Counted from the first letter of the stretch, positions 25,375 through 33,295 are shown. The stretch: 64,000 bases of DNA from a bacterium (GCA_022778545.1 JALFDW010000010.1:80137-144136); one strand, 5' to 3'. A program made the numbers and translations. Notes: generated by a model from the letters alone, not told the origin.

Positions 25375-26254
25375 TAAATTCGATGCGCTGATGAAAACCG
25401 TTGCGGACGAAGCGGACGCAAAGGTGGATTATGTTGCCATGCGCGAGGCGATCCTGCAAAAGGCGGCGGCCGAACGGCGCAAGCGCGCGCGGTTTGTGCG
25501 CTATGGCGCGATGGCGGCAACGCTTGTGATCCTTGCGGGCGCGGGCACGCTGTTTCTGCACGCAAAGGGTGGCTTTAACGCCAGCATGGACAACTGCGCC
25601 TCACCACAGGCTGCAGGTTTTGCTGCGGACAGCGTCAAGGCGGAAGAGCCGGAATGCGCCCCTGCCGAGAATGCCTCGGAGCCTGCTCCGGAGCCCGTGC
25701 CGGAAAGCACGGACAGAGCAGCGGCTCCAGGAGAAGCGGCAAATATAGTGGGGGGCACTTTTGAATCTGCGACGGATGACCCGCCGCGCTGCAGCCCTTC
25801 GGGCGCCGCGGAGGAACCGGCCCGCGCCATGAATACGGAAGAACTCGTCGCCCTCTGCCGCGCTGCGGAGGAAAACGAAAGCGCTTCCAATGCGGCGCTT
25901 GCCGCGTTCGAGTGGCTGTATGTTCCCGCAAAGGCTGTGGAGGGCTATCGCCTGCTCGACATTGCGGCGGATGCTTCCGGCATCACCTTCACATACAATC
26001 GTGCTGCGGCGGAAACCTGGAACGATGAATATTCCATATTCCTCCCGGCGGAAAGCCTTTCCGGCACGCGGGCGGAAACGGATGCCGCAGGCGTGTTCAC
26101 CCCGGCGGAAACGGATGTGGCCGTTGATACGGCGGGCGCGCTGACCTGGGCACTCGGCAGCGGCAAGGCCGTGCTGACCCCCTGCGCGGGCTGCACGCTT
26201 TCGGAGGCGGAGCTTCGGGCGCTCTGCGCGCTCCGCCTGGTGGAGATCGAATAA
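25367..26254 (+). CDS. Putative membrane anti-sigma partner
   Basis: 295 residues. A cytosolic N-terminal region of about 45 residues (LMKTVADEADAKVDY, RRKRARFVRYG) precedes one membrane segment (about 46-66). An extracytoplasmic Ala/Glu/Pro-rich linker (EPAPEPVPEST) and an alpha/beta C-terminal region follow. The ATG at 25367 lies inside the end of the sigma gene, giving translational coupling. The position is that of an anti-sigma factor, but no zinc-binding HxxxCxxC motif is present and the cytosolic part is short. No domain in the outer part is recognised. Confidence 0.65.
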   Translation: MADKFDALMKTVADEADAKVDYVAMREAILQKAAAERRKRARFVRYGAMAATLVILAGAGTLFLHAKGGFNASMDNCASPQAAGFAADSVKAEEPECAPAENASEPAPEPVPESTDRAAAPGEAANIVGGTFESATDDPPRCSPSGAAEEPARAMNTEELVALCRAAEENESASNAALAAFEWLYVPAKAVEGYRLLDIAADASGITFTYNRAAAETWNDEYSIFLPAESLSGTRAETDAAGVFTPAETDVAVDTAGALTWALGSGKAVLTPCAGCTLSEAELRALCALRLVEIE

Positions 26255-26270
26255 CGGAACGGACTTTGCG

Positions 26271-26287
26271 GGCCGCCTTCCGGCGGC
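26271..26287 (+). terminator. Hairpin after the anti-sigma gene
   Basis: GGCCGCC-TTCC-GGCGGC, followed by ATT rather than a T-run. An identical 17-base copy with a T-run lies at 26492-26508, on the other side of the repeat element. Confidence 0.5.
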
Positions 26288-26290
26288 ATT

Positions 26291-26489
26291 CAGAGTGTCG
26301 AAAAAGTGGCTGAACACCACTTTTTTGAGTTTTACAGGTTTTGCCTCTCGCATCAGCTCCCGGGCGGCAAAACCTGCAAAGTACGAAAACCTCCCGGTTT
26401 TCATCCGTTCTGACGCACATGTCGTCAGAGCCGGATTGAACATAAGGGGCTGCGGCCCCTTATCACCCCCCGGTTTTTTCGACAGACTG
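26291..26489. repeat. MITE-like multi-hairpin element with inverted ends
   Basis: A non-coding element of about 200 bp. Its ends, CAGAGTGTCGAAAAA (26291-26305) and the inverted CAGTCTGTCGAAAAA (26475-26489), match at 13 of 15 positions. Inside are five perfect stems: AAAAAGTGG/CCACTTTTT (26301-26325), CAGGTTTTGCC/GGCAAAACCTG (26335-26376), GAAAACC/GGTTTTC (26385-26402), TCTGACG/CGTCAGA (26409-26429) and ATAAGGGGC/GCCCCTTAT (26442-26463). It is flanked by identical 17-bp hairpins. There is no transposase inside, so any mobility would have to be non-autonomous. Confidence 0.65.
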
Positions 26490-26491
26490 AC

Positions 26492-26514
26492 GGCCGCCTT
26501 CCGGCGGCCTTTTC
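26492..26514 (+). terminator. Terminator beyond the repeat element
   Basis: GGCCGCC-TTCC-GGCGGCC followed by TTTTCTG. This copy has the T-run missing from the copy at 26271 and is probably the original terminator of the sigma operon. Confidence 0.7.
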
Positions 26515-26598
26515 TGTTGGCGCAGGCGCGCCATATCTGCTATAATAAAAGCGCAGAATAAAAGCGCAATACGGAAGTGAATCTACGGAGGAATCCCC

Positions 26599-27573
26599 AT
26601 GGGCAGAATGAACCTGCTTTCAAAAATCCATAACGCCGCATCCAACCAGGTGGAAGGCTACTGCATCGTCAAAAGCGTTGCGCAGAAGAGCAACGTGAAG
26701 GGCAGCAGCTACCTCGATTTCATCCTCGCGGATGCAGGCGGCGAATGTGCGGCAAAGCTCTGGGACTATGCGCCCGAGCAGCACGGCACCTATGCGGCGA
26801 ACACCGTCATCAAGGTGCGCGCCACCATCAATCTCTGGAAGGAGGAAGAGCAGCTCAAGATCGACCGCATCCGCAACGTGAAGGCGGATGAAGCGGTGGA
26901 CATGGCGGAGCTCATACCCTGCGCGCCGTTTGCGCCGGAGGAAATGTTCGAGGAGCTTTACCGCTGCGCGGAGGAGTTCAAGGATGAGGATCTCCGCATG
27001 CTCACGCAGTATATCCTGCGCGAAAACAAGGCGGCCATCCTGCGCTTCCCGGCTGCGCTCAAGCTGCACCACGCCATGCGCGGCGGCCTTCTTTACCACA
27101 CAACGACCATGCTCAAGGCCGCAAAGGCCGTCTGTGCCGTGTACAAGCAGCTTTATCCCACGCTTTCCACGGAGCTCGTGTACGCGGGCATCATCCTGCA
27201 CGATGTTGCCAAAACGCAGGAGCTTGTCGTGGGCGAGCTTGGGCTTGCGAGCGCCTACAGCGAGAAGGGGCAGCTTCTCGGGCACATCAACATGGGTATG
27301 GCTATGGTGGAACGGGCGGCAGCAGAACTGATGACGGATGAGCATACCACCATGCTTTTGCAGCACATGCTGCTTGCGCACCACGGCGTGCCGGAATTTG
27401 GTTCGCCGCGCCCGCCGATGTTCCCGGAAGCGGAGATCGTGAGCCAGATCGACGTGCTCGATTCCAAGCTCTTTGAAATGTATGATGCGCTTTCCGGCGT
27501 GCCAGTGGGCGGCTTCTCCGAGCGCCAGTGGGCGCTTGACAACCGCCAGCTTTACAAGCACGGGCATGTGTGA
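26599..27573 (+). CDS. yhaM: YhaM-family 3'-5' exoribonuclease (OB-fold plus HD domain)
   Basis: 324 residues. An N-terminal OB-fold (EGYCIVKSVAQKSNVKGSSYLDFIL) is followed by an HD phosphohydrolase domain. Visible metal ligands include HHAMRGGLLYHT near residue 155, IILHDVAKTQEL near residue 200, and the later HINMG and LAHHG. This is the layout of B. subtilis YhaM, which degrades RNA and single-stranded DNA from the 3' end. Length is typical (about 314). A GGAGG precedes the ATG. Monocistronic, ending at a TTCGCCGCC hairpin. Confidence 0.87.
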   Translation: MGRMNLLSKIHNAASNQVEGYCIVKSVAQKSNVKGSSYLDFILADAGGECAAKLWDYAPEQHGTYAANTVIKVRATINLWKEEEQLKIDRIRNVKADEAVDMAELIPCAPFAPEEMFEELYRCAEEFKDEDLRMLTQYILRENKAAILRFPAALKLHHAMRGGLLYHTTTMLKAAKAVCAVYKQLYPTLSTELVYAGIILHDVAKTQELVVGELGLASAYSEKGQLLGHINMGMAMVERAAAELMTDEHTTMLLQHMLLAHHGVPEFGSPRPPMFPEAEIVSQIDVLDSKLFEMYDALSGVPVGGFSERQWALDNRQLYKHGHV

Positions 27574-27618
27574 ACCTGATCCTCAAGCGGATTAGAATAA
27601 ATTCATCCTTTTTTAATC

Positions 27619-27644
27619 TTCGCCGCCTTGTAATGGGCGGCGAA
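27619..27644 (+). terminator. Terminator of yhaM
   Basis: TTCGCCGCC (27619-27627) pairs with GGCGGCGAA (27636-27644), and ATGTTTTACC follows. Confidence 0.65.
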
Positions 27645-27663
27645 ATGTTTTACCATACAAAGC

Positions 27664-28362
27664 ATGAATACGAAACCAGTCACAAGAAAAAAGAGACGGC
27701 GTGCCCCACGCGCTCGCCGCATTTTCCTGCTGCTGCTTGCGCTGGCGGCGGCAGCATGCCTGTTCTTCGGTACGGAGGCAATTGACCGCGCCGTAAAACG
27801 GGCGCAATATGTGCCGCTTACGGCGGAGGAGATCGATTATGCGCTGCTGCGCGGCCGGGAGGCGGAGACGGATGAAACGCGCCTTCAGGTGGCGGAAACA
27901 GCAGTGACGCTCGTGGGCAAGGTGCATTATTTCTGGGGCGGCAAGAGCAGCGCCATCGGCGAGGATCCGCGCTGGGGTGAACTCCGGGAGGTCACAAGCG
28001 AGGGCAGCGAGAGCACGGGTACGATGAAGCCCTATGGGCTGGATTGCTCCGGCTTTGTAGCATGGTGCTTCATCCAGCAGGGGCTTTCCGCCGCCGAGGT
28101 GGAGCAGCAGGTTGGTATGGGCACATGGACGCAGTGGGACAGGACGAAGGAGATTGCCTGGAAAGACCTGCGGGTGGGGGATTTTGTGTTCCAGAACGCG
28201 TATCCTACGAACAAGGGAAACCATATCGGCATCTGCATTGGCTTTGATGACGCGGGAAAGCCTGTGTTCGCGCACTGCGCTGCCGGGTTTGACAATGTGG
28301 TCGTGACGCGCGCGGGGGATGTGTTCCATTATGCGCGTCGGCCTGATTTTTACGGAGAATAA
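27664..28362 (+). CDS. Membrane-anchored NlpC/P60-type cell-wall hydrolase
   Basis: 232 residues. A very basic N-terminus (RKKRRRAPRARR) is followed by one membrane segment (about 20-37). The C-terminal half is an NlpC/P60 (C40) domain with the nucleophile in YGLDCSGFVAW, His in NHIGICIG and the third polar residue in FAHCA. These enzymes cleave peptide bonds in peptidoglycan stems. No ribosome binding site precedes the ATG, and a TTGTAA/TACCAT promoter would start transcription at or next to it, so the mRNA may be leaderless. The GIN-domain lipoprotein gene follows 13 bp later. Confidence 0.8.
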   Translation: MNTKPVTRKKRRRAPRARRIFLLLLALAAAACLFFGTEAIDRAVKRAQYVPLTAEEIDYALLRGREAETDETRLQVAETAVTLVGKVHYFWGGKSSAIGEDPRWGELREVTSEGSESTGTMKPYGLDCSGFVAWCFIQQGLSAAEVEQQVGMGTWTQWDRTKEIAWKDLRVGDFVFQNAYPTNKGNHIGICIGFDDAGKPVFAHCAAGFDNVVVTRAGDVFHYARRPDFYGE

Positions 28363-28375
28363 GGGGGAGAAAACT

Positions 28376-29167
28376 ATGAACGGAAAGAAACTTCTGCGCG
28401 CCGCGGCGGTGCTTTTGCTTGTGCTGGCCTGTTCGGCAATGACGGTGGGCTGTATCCACATCAGCATCGGTTCACGCTTTGTTACGCTTACCGGAGACTG
28501 CACCACGCTGCGGGAAACGCCGGACGCAAACGAGGTCTATCGCATCGAGATCGACAACATGTCCTTTACGGATTCAAAGAACGTTTCGATCAACATCGCG
28601 TACTCCGACACGCCCTATGTTGAAGCGGTGGTGAGTGAGGATCTGCTCGATTACGGCTTTGCCATCACCATGAAAAACGGCGTGCTCCGCGTTGCGCCGA
28701 ACAAGCATCTCGAGATCAAAACGGATTGCTTTGAACTGACCATCCATGCGCGGTTTGACGAGGTCGAGCTTTCCGGCGGCTATGATGTTACCGTGGATGC
28801 GGACGGTGCGGAAACGCTTTCGCTCCGCGTGAGCGGCGCGGCGGATGGCCGGATCGACAACCTGCATGTGCGCGATTTTGAAGCGAAGGTTTCCGGCGCA
28901 GGTTCGTTTGCGCTCTCGGGCGAGGCGGAGAAGGCGACGATCCACATTTCAGGCGCGGGAGACATCGAAGCCGCGGGGCTTGTCTGTGGTGCGCTCGATG
29001 CGAAGATCTCCGGCGCGGGGGACATGACCGTATCCGTTCTGGACGCGCTTGATGCGAAGATCTCCGGCGTGGGCAGCATCGCGTATTATGGCAGCCCGAC
29101 GGTCACGCAGTCCGTAAGCGGCCTTGGCACGGTCACCCAACAGGCAGCGAAGCTGCCCGGCGCGTGA
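28376..29167 (+). CDS. Secreted GIN-domain (DUF2807) lipoprotein
   Basis: 263 residues. A signal sequence (LLRAAAVLLLVLACSAM) has a lipobox-like LVLAC near residue 19, so the protein may be lipid-anchored. The rest is a right-handed beta-helix-type GIN domain with the repeated pattern KVSGAGSF, HISGAGDIEAAG, KISGAGDMTV, KISGVGSIAYYG. The rungs are roughly 20 residues long. GIN domains occur in envelope proteins of unknown function. It follows the NlpC/P60 gene with its own GGGGGAG site and is probably co-transcribed with it. Confidence 0.82.
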   Translation: MNGKKLLRAAAVLLLVLACSAMTVGCIHISIGSRFVTLTGDCTTLRETPDANEVYRIEIDNMSFTDSKNVSINIAYSDTPYVEAVVSEDLLDYGFAITMKNGVLRVAPNKHLEIKTDCFELTIHARFDEVELSGGYDVTVDADGAETLSLRVSGAADGRIDNLHVRDFEAKVSGAGSFALSGEAEKATIHISGAGDIEAAGLVCGALDAKISGAGDMTVSVLDALDAKISGVGSIAYYGSPTVTQSVSGLGTVTQQAAKLPGA

Positions 29168-29204
29168 GGCTGGGGCAGGAAAAGCGTAAAGAATAAGGAC
29201 AAAA

Positions 29205-29240
29205 AAACGAACCGCAGTATAAATGAGCTGCGGTTCGTTT
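29205..29240. terminator. Bidirectional terminator
   Basis: AAACGAACCGCAG (29205-29217) pairs perfectly with CTGCGGTTCGTTT (29228-29240). Flanking A- and T-rich bases serve both the GIN-domain gene and the convergent CoA operon. Confidence 0.8.
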
Positions 29241-29258
29241 GCGTTTGCTGAAAAGCTG

Positions 29259-29687
29259 TCAGGCCTTTCTCGGGAGCATTAACGCTTCGCCATCGGCAAC
29301 GACTTCGCCTGCCGAATTGCGGCAGGTCGTTTTGCAGATGACGCGGTTGCGCTCTGCAAGGATCTCCTTGACCTCCACCTCTGTGGTGATGGTCTCGCCT
29401 GCGCCGTCAAAGAAAACGGGCGCGCGGAAGTTGATGGTCTGGCTGGCATAGACTGCGCCTTCCCCGGGGAGGTACTGGCCGAGCACCTTGGAGATGAACC
29501 CGGCGAGGATCATTCCATGGGAGATGTTCTTGCCAAACTTCGTCTTTGCCGCGTATTCGGGGTCGAGGTGGATGGGGTTATGGTCGCCCGTTACCTGGGC
29601 GAACGCTTCCACCACTTCCCTGGTGATCGTGTCCTGCACGGCGTATTTCTGGCCAACGTAGAGGTCGCGAATGGTGTAGCTGTTCAT
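29259..29687 (-). CDS. phaJ: MaoC-like (R)-specific enoyl-CoA hydratase
   Basis: 142 residues with the hot-dog-fold hydratase signature AFAQVTGDHNPIHLDPEYAA. The Asp and His in it are catalytic, and SHGMILAGFIS follows. PhaJ-type enzymes interconvert (R)-3-hydroxyacyl-CoA and trans-enoyl-CoA. The ATG at 29687 is seven bases after AAGGAG; an ATG two codons earlier overlaps that site. It is the last gene of a four-gene operon with CoA-transferase and reductase, so (R)-3-hydroxybutyryl-CoA to crotonyl-CoA is the likely reaction. Chain-length preference is not visible. Confidence 0.82.
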   Translation of the reverse strand: MNSYTIRDLYVGQKYAVQDTITREVVEAFAQVTGDHNPIHLDPEYAAKTKFGKNISHGMILAGFISKVLGQYLPGEGAVYASQTINFRAPVFFDGAGETITTEVEVKEILAERNRVICKTTCRNSAGEVVADGEALMLPRKA

Positions 29688-29699
29688 GCGCATGCTCCT

Positions 29700-30425
29700 T
29701 TAGTGCATGTAAAGACCGCCGTTGACGCTGATGGTCTCGCCGGTGATGTAGCGGGATTCATCCTTCGCAAGGAAGAGGATGACGTTCGCAACGTCTTCGG
29801 GCGTGCCCATGGAGCCGAAGGGGATCTTTGCGTTGATCTTCGCCATGGCTTCTTCCGGGATGGCTGCGGTCATCTCAGTGGCGATGAAACCAGGAGCGAC
29901 TGCGTTCACGGTGATGCCATACCGGATGAGTTCGAGCGCGAGGGACTTCGTGAAGCCGATCAGGCCGGCTTTGCTGGCGGAATAGTTCGCCTGGCCGAAG
30001 TTGCCCATCAGGCCGATGACGGAAGAAACGTTGATGATCCGGCCGCTCTTCTGCGCGATCATGCCGGGCATGACGGCCTTGCAGGTGTTGAAAGCGCCGG
30101 TGAGGTTGGTCGCGATGACCTCATCCCACTGTTCCTTCTGCATCTTCTTCATGGTCGTATCCCGGGTGATGCCGGCATTGTTTACGAGGACATCGATCCG
30201 GCCATGCTTCTCAAGGATTGCCGCGATCCCGGCGTTTACGCTTTCAGGATCGGAGATATCCATCTTGACATGCTCGAATTTGCCTTCATACGGCTTGAAT
30301 GCATCGCTGAGAGTCGGGACGTTTCTGCTGGTGATGATGACATAAGCGTCACCCTGCTTGAGGAAGTCGAGCGCAGTCTGTGCGCCGATGCCTTTTGTTC
30401 CGCCAGTAACCACTACGATTTTCAT
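29700..30425 (-). CDS. 3-ketoacyl-CoA/ACP reductase (FabG/PhaB type)
   Basis: A 241-residue short-chain dehydrogenase. The cofactor motif is TGGTKGIG at the N-terminus and NNAG is near residue 83. The catalytic Ser lies in NVSSVIG, and YSASK supplies Tyr and Lys. The C-terminus VNGGLYMH is FabG-like. With an acetoacetate CoA-transferase upstream and an (R)-hydratase downstream, reduction of acetoacetyl-CoA to (R)-3-hydroxybutyryl-CoA is more likely than fatty-acid synthesis, but both remain possible. There is 75 bp to the preceding gene, with a small GCGGG/CCCGC hairpin in between. Confidence 0.88.
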   Translation of the reverse strand: MKIVVVTGGTKGIGAQTALDFLKQGDAYVIITSRNVPTLSDAFKPYEGKFEHVKMDISDPESVNAGIAAILEKHGRIDVLVNNAGITRDTTMKKMQKEQWDEVIATNLTGAFNTCKAVMPGMIAQKSGRIINVSSVIGLMGNFGQANYSASKAGLIGFTKSLALELIRYGITVNAVAPGFIATEMTAAIPEEAMAKINAKIPFGSMGTPEDVANVILFLAKDESRYITGETISVNGGLYMH

Positions 30426-30500
30426 TGCTCTGCACTTCTTTCCGCGGGTATTCTGCCCGCAAATTCATTTTTATTTATATTGCAATTCAGGTATTGCAAT

Positions 30501-31160
30501 TCAGGGTTCCATCGGCTTGAGGTCCGGGCTGATGATGAGCGGGGCTTCCGTAGCGGCCTGGATCTCTTCCAACGTGAATTCCGGGTTGTACTCCTTCAGG
30601 ACGATGCCCTCATCCGTCACATCCATCACGCCCATCTCGGTGATGATGATGTCCACGCACTTGAGCGCCGTGTAGGGCAGTTTGCACTCGTTGAGGATCT
30701 TCGGGCGGCCCTTCGCGGTGTGCTCCATGGCCACGATCGTGCGGCGGGTTCCGACGAGCAGGTCCATTGCGCCGCCCATGCCGGGCATACGCTTGCCGGG
30801 GATGATCCAGTTGGAGAGGTTGCCGTGCTTATCCACTTCGAGGCCGCCGAGGATGCAGGCGTCCACATGGCCGCCGCGGATCAGGCCGAAGGACATGGCG
30901 CTGTCGATGTAGCAGCCGCCCTCCATCAGCGCCGCGGGCATGCCGCTCGCGTTGACGACGTTCATGGGGTCATAATTTTCGTCGGTCAGCTTGCCTGCGC
31001 CGAGGATGCCGTTTTCCGTCTGCAGGAACACGGTCACGCCTTCCGGCAGGAAGGAGGGCACGAGAGAGGGAATGCCGATGCCAAGGTTCACGACGTCGCC
31101 GTCATGCAGTTCCTGCGCAACGCGTTTTGCGATGAAGCTTTTGATCATTTCCTTATCCAT
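30501..31160 (-). CDS. ctfB: Acetoacetate-type CoA-transferase, beta subunit
   Basis: 219 residues of the family I 3-oxoacid CoA-transferase B subunit. The catalytic glutamate lies in LQTENGILG (near residue 49), and NLGIGIP and GGHVDACILGGLEVD are conserved. With the alpha subunit it moves CoA between acetoacetate, butyrate or acetate. It starts 1 bp after the alpha subunit stop. The stop codon lies in a tandem 14-bp duplication (30478-30505). Direction in vivo (acetoacetate release or butyrate/acetoacetate uptake) cannot be told. Confidence 0.9.
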   Translation of the reverse strand: MDKEMIKSFIAKRVAQELHDGDVVNLGIGIPSLVPSFLPEGVTVFLQTENGILGAGKLTDENYDPMNVVNASGMPAALMEGGCYIDSAMSFGLIRGGHVDACILGGLEVDKHGNLSNWIIPGKRMPGMGGAMDLLVGTRRTIVAMEHTAKGRPKILNECKLPYTALKCVDIIITEMGVMDVTDEGIVLKEYNPEFTLEEIQAATEAPLIISPDLKPMEP

Positions 31161-31161
31161 C

Positions 31162-31854
31162 TTATTTCTCCTTCTTTTCCCTTACAACGATGTAGTCCAC
31201 AAGGATGCCGGGGGTCACGACGTCTTCCGGCGCGATTTCGCCGACCTCAACGAGGTTGACGGCTTCCACGATGACAAGGTCCGCAGCCATCGCCATGTAG
31301 GGGCTGAAGTTGCGGGTCGTGCCCTTGTACCAGACGTTGCCCATCTTGTCTACCTTTTCGCCGCTGATGAGCGCAACATCCGCGCGCAGGGGCTTCATGA
31401 CGAGATAGTCGCGGCCATCGATGTTCATTTTGCCCTGGGTATAGGGGCTGTCCTCCACGATCGTGCCGACGCCGGTGGGGGTGATGACGCCGCCGAGGCC
31501 CATGCCGCCCGCGCGGATCATTTCGGCAAGGGAGCCCTGCGGAACGAGGTCAACCTTGAAGTTGCCCGCCGCCCAGCGCTCGCTCGCTTCGGGATTCGTG
31601 CCCATGTGGCTGCCGATATAGCCACTCATTTGGCCGGAATGGATGAGCTTGGCCCAGCCATAATATGCGCTGCCGTCCGGGCCGTCCTGCTTTGCGGAGT
31701 CGTTCATGATGCCGGTGATGTTCTGCACGTCGCTCTTTGACATGGCATCGATAACGTCATGCGCGCATCCGCAGGCAACGAAGCCGCCGAACATAACTGT
31801 GGAGCCGGAAGGGATCAGCTTTGCAGCTTCTTCCGCCGTAATGATTTTTGCCAT
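31162..31854 (-). CDS. ctfA: Acetoacetate-type CoA-transferase, alpha subunit
   Basis: 230 residues of the family I CoA-transferase A subunit, with the N-terminal IPSGSTVMFGGFVACG glycine loop and the conserved GGVITPTGVGT. It pairs with ctfB directly downstream. The ATG at 31854 follows CAGGAGGAAC. It is first in the operon ctfA-ctfB-reductase-hydratase. A 150-nt leader lies between its promoter (32013-32040) and the gene. Confidence 0.9.
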   Translation of the reverse strand: MAKIITAEEAAKLIPSGSTVMFGGFVACGCAHDVIDAMSKSDVQNITGIMNDSAKQDGPDGSAYYGWAKLIHSGQMSGYIGSHMGTNPEASERWAAGNFKVDLVPQGSLAEMIRAGGMGLGGVITPTGVGTIVEDSPYTQGKMNIDGRDYLVMKPLRADVALISGEKVDKMGNVWYKGTTRNFSPYMAMAADLVIVEAVNLVEVGEIAPEDVVTPGILVDYIVVREKKEK

Positions 31855-32012
31855 ACTGTTCCTCCTGAAATAATGTTTTCATAGATTCGCTGCCGCAATA
31901 TGAGGAAAACGCCGGCGTTTGACCGCTGGAGACCGCTTTAGTATCCTCAAAGAGCACAGCCGGCGGCTGTGCACACAAAAATGGGCAAGAATCCATCTTA
32001 CCTACCTATAAA
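31855..32012 (-). promoter_or_regulatory. Structured 5' leader of the CoA operon
   Basis: The transcribed leader contains an 8-bp hairpin, GCACAGCC-GGC-GGCTGTGC (31954-31972 region), and a 14-bp palindrome, AAACGCCGGCGTTT (31907-31920). No known riboswitch was recognised. A 79-codon frame through it runs into ctfA out of frame and is not considered coding. Confidence 0.35.
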
Positions 32013-32040
32013 AGTATATCACGGGCACTGAATTTGTCAA
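32013..32040 (-). promoter_or_regulatory. Promoter of the ctfAB operon
   Basis: On the minus strand, a perfect TTGACA -35 (32035-32040), a 16-bp spacer and a TATACT -10 (32013-32018). Confidence 0.75.
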
Positions 32041-32153
32041 TAAAATCCCGGTTTTTGGGTGCACTTTTCCTGCATACATTTCGGAGATGCCCGGAATGGA
32101 AAAAGGCCTGTATGCCTGTATTTTTAAGGCGTGAGAGCAAAACGGAAAACGAA

Positions 32154-32182
32154 AATGCGGGCGAACACAGTTCGCCCACATT
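32154..32182 (-). terminator. Terminator of ychF
   Basis: AATGCGGGCGAA and TTCGCCCACATT form a stem around CACAG, with one mismatch. On the minus strand it runs into TTTTCG, just after the ychF stop. Confidence 0.7.
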
Positions 32183-32206
32183 CTTGTCATAAGTAATTAT
32201 AATGTT

Positions 32207-33295
32207 TTACACGTTAAAGCGGAACACCACGATGTCGCCGTCCTGCATGACGTATTCTTTTCCTTCGGAGCGGATGAGCCCCTTTTCCTTGCAGGCCTGC
32301 ATGCTGCCGTGCTCCATGAGTGTATCGTAGGAGACGACCTCCGCCCGGATGAAGCCGCGCTCGAAATCCGTGTGGATCTTGCCCGCGGCCTGCGGCGCTT
32401 TCGTGCCGCGCTCGATCGTCCATGCGCGGACCTCCTTGGGACCCGCCGTCAGGTAGCTGATGAGGCCGAGCAGCTTGTAGCATGCTTTCACGAGCTTGTC
32501 GAGGCCGCTTTCGCCGATGCCGAGCTCCTCGATGAACGCCTGCTTTTCCTCCGGCGAAAGCTCCGCGATTTCTTCCTCCACCTTGGCGCAGATGGTGAGC
32601 GCTTCCGCGCCTTCGGCCTTTGCGGCGGCATAGAGCTTGTCCACGAGCGGGTTCTCCTGGCCGATCTCATCCTCGCTGATGTTGGCAACGTAGATGACGG
32701 GCTTCGTCGTAAGCAGGAACATCGCCTTCACGGCCGCCTGCTCATCCTCGTCAAGCTCCATGGTGCGCACGGGCTTGCCCGCTTCGAGGTGCGCCTTGAT
32801 GCGGTCGCAGAGCGCGGCCTCCGCGAGGAACTGCTTGTCACCGCCCTTTCCGTTTTTGCGCGCCCGTTCCGCGCGGCGCTCGATGGTCTCAAGGTCGGCA
32901 AAAATCAGCTCCAGGTTGATCGTCTCCATGTCGCGCACGGGATCGACCGAGCCGTCCACATGCACGATGTTTTCATCTTCAAAGCAGCGCACCACATGCA
33001 CGATGGCATCCACCTCGCGGATGTGGGAAAGGAACTTGTTGCCGAGGCCTTCGCCTTTGTATGCGCCGCGCACAAGGCCGGCGATATCCACGAATTCGAT
33101 GGTCGTGGGCGTGAGCTTTTCCGGGTTGTGCATCTTTGCAAGCACGTTGAGCCGCTCGTCCGGCACGGGGACGACGCCCACGTTTGGTTCGATGGTGCAG
33201 AACGGGTAATTGGCGGCCTGTGCGCCCGCCTGGGTAATGGCGTTGAACAGCGTGCTCTTGCCAACGTTGGGGAGTCCGACGACGCCGAGCTTCAT
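32207..33295 (-). CDS. ychF: YchF/OLA1 ATPase
   Basis: A 362-residue Obg-family P-loop protein, full length. The G1 loop is GLPNVGKSTLFNAIT and the switch-II motif is DIAGLVRGA. A coiled-coil insertion contains ERRAERARKNGK. The C-terminal TGS domain contains AWTIERGTKAPQAAGKIH. YchF binds ATP in preference to GTP, associates with ribosomes and modulates oxidative-stress responses. Monocistronic, with a GGAGA-type ribosome binding site. Nothing unusual. Confidence 0.95.
   Translation of the reverse strand: MKLGVVGLPNVGKSTLFNAITQAGAQAANYPFCTIEPNVGVVPVPDERLNVLAKMHNPEKLTPTTIEFVDIAGLVRGAYKGEGLGNKFLSHIREVDAIVHVVRCFEDENIVHVDGSVDPVRDMETINLELIFADLETIERRAERARKNGKGGDKQFLAEAALCDRIKAHLEAGKPVRTMELDEDEQAAVKAMFLLTTKPVIYVANISEDEIGQENPLVDKLYAAAKAEGAEALTICAKVEEEIAELSPEEKQAFIEELGIGESGLDKLVKACYKLLGLISYLTAGPKEVRAWTIERGTKAPQAAGKIHTDFERGFIRAEVVSYDTLMEHGSMQACKEKGLIRSEGKEYVMQDGDIVVFRFNV

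Noticed and set aside
31757..31996. 79-codon frame in the leader of ctfA, considered as a leader peptide
   Set aside because: It overlaps ctfA out of frame, lacks a ribosome binding site and has no run of regulatory codons.
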